DNA from: Deltaproteobacteria bacterium RIFOXYA12_FULL_61_11
Lineage (GTDB): Bacteria > Bdellovibrionota_F > JAHFAK01 > YA12-FULL-61-11
DNA length: 5,009 nt
Direction: 5' to 3'
Assembly: GCA_001799195.1 (NCBI GenBank)
Contig: MGSU01000328.1
Span: forward strand, 1 to 5,009
Made by a program: the position numbers and the translations under genes. How positions within the stretch are numbered: the first letter of the stretch is position 1; every line of letters begins with the position of its first letter. Positions 4,562-5,009 of the stretch are shown here, piece by piece. The notes below the pieces were generated by a model, which saw only the letters and a list, made by a program, of their open reading frames with translations, searched no databases and had not been told where the DNA came from.

Positions 4562-5009
4562 ATGCTCAAACAACTCGCCTCGCACGTCTGGGCCTTCGAC
4601 CTCGAGTGGGTACCCGACCCTCGGGCCGGCCGACTGGTGTACGGTCTGCCCGAGAACCTGCCCGACGCCGAGGTCATCGCCGAAATGTGGCAGCGAGGCG
4701 GCGCGACTGCGGAAGACCCGCAACCCTATCTCAAGACCGTACTGTGCCGCGTGGTCAGCGTGGCCGTGGTCATTCGCAAGCAGGGGGACGACGGCGAGGT
4801 GCAGTTGGACCTGCGCTCCCTGCCTCTTCCCGGCGATCCGGTCCTGGACGAAGCCACCCTCATCAGTCGTTTTCTCAACGGTCTCGGCAAGACCCCCCGG
4901 CCGCAGCTCGTCGGCTTCAACTCGCAGAACGCCGACCTGCCCATTCTCCTCCAGCGCGGCATCGCGTGCGGGGTTACTGCTCCAGGTTTCTGCGCTCGGC
5001 CGAACAAGC
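4562..5009 (+). CDS. PolB-type 3'-5' exonuclease (DEDD fold), N-terminal part
   Basis: Open from ATG 4562 to the window edge (149 complete codons, no stop). GGAGG (4552-4556) lies 5 bases upstream. Seen: VWAFDLEWVPD (9-19) supplies the ExoI acidic pair Asp13 and Glu15. LVGFNSQNADLPILLQRG (116-133) supplies the ExoII Asp125. Known: this spacing fits the predicted 3'-5' exonuclease family related to the exonuclease domain of family-B DNA polymerases (PF10108-like), which remove nucleotides from DNA 3' ends with two metal ions. The ExoIII motif with the third metal-binding Asp should lie just past the edge, so an intact active site cannot be confirmed. It begins 50 bases after the radical SAM gene on the same strand. 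Whether it belongs to that pathway or is an unrelated repair gene is unclear. Confidence 0.85.
   Translation, partial: MLKQLASHVWAFDLEWVPDPRAGRLVYGLPENLPDAEVIAEMWQRGGATAEDPQPYLKTVLCRVVSVAVVIRKQGDDGEVQLDLRSLPLPGDPVLDEATLISRFLNGLGKTPRPQLVGFNSQNADLPILLQRGIACGVTAPGFCARPNK

Overview
The window reads as a GC-rich (roughly 60% by eye) proteobacterial chromosome segment, most likely from an anaerobic or microaerobic bacterium. The MetK resembles gamma- and deltaproteobacterial enzymes. The redox-flavoured neighbours (a dinitrogenase iron-molybdenum cofactor family protein, a DUF5320 protein, a two-cluster ferredoxin, an FmdB-like zinc ribbon and a radical SAM enzyme) recall gene sets of sulfate reducers, Geobacter-like bacteria and purple sulfur bacteria. 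The taxonomy is an inference from remembered family sequences, not a search result.

Layout. Positions 1-267 hold the start of a leftward gene with an N-terminal PAS domain, probably a signal-responsive regulator cut by the window edge. Positions 268-458 are an AT-rich divergent intergenic region. It carries a perfect TATAAT, a perfect 15-bp palindrome overlapping that TATAAT, and a set of GGCA/TGCC inverted repeats. From 459 to the right edge every gene runs rightward: NifX/NifB-type cofactor-binding protein (459-848), DUF5320 protein (872-1255), ferredoxin with a Gly/Gln/Arg repeat region (1364-1807), S-adenosylmethionine synthetase metK (1915-3084), small FmdB-like zinc ribbon protein (3196-3429), radical SAM protein with a winged-helix-like C-terminus (3513-4511), and the start of a PolB-type 3'-5' exonuclease (4562 to the edge). 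The gaps are 23 to 111 bases and contain several short inverted repeats. No RNA gene, insertion sequence, CRISPR array or convincing Rho-independent terminator is visible.

Working model. The PAS regulator and the palindrome-controlled promoter probably govern the rightward genes. The first three products look like an iron-sulfur or metallocofactor handling set. MetK makes the SAM that the radical SAM enzyme consumes, and the ferredoxin could supply its electrons. The most interesting non-coding signal is an 11-bp hairpin (1872-1903) that buries the metK Shine-Dalgarno sequence. It could be a translational control element, conceivably SAM-responsive, but it matches no SAM riboswitch class that I can recognise.
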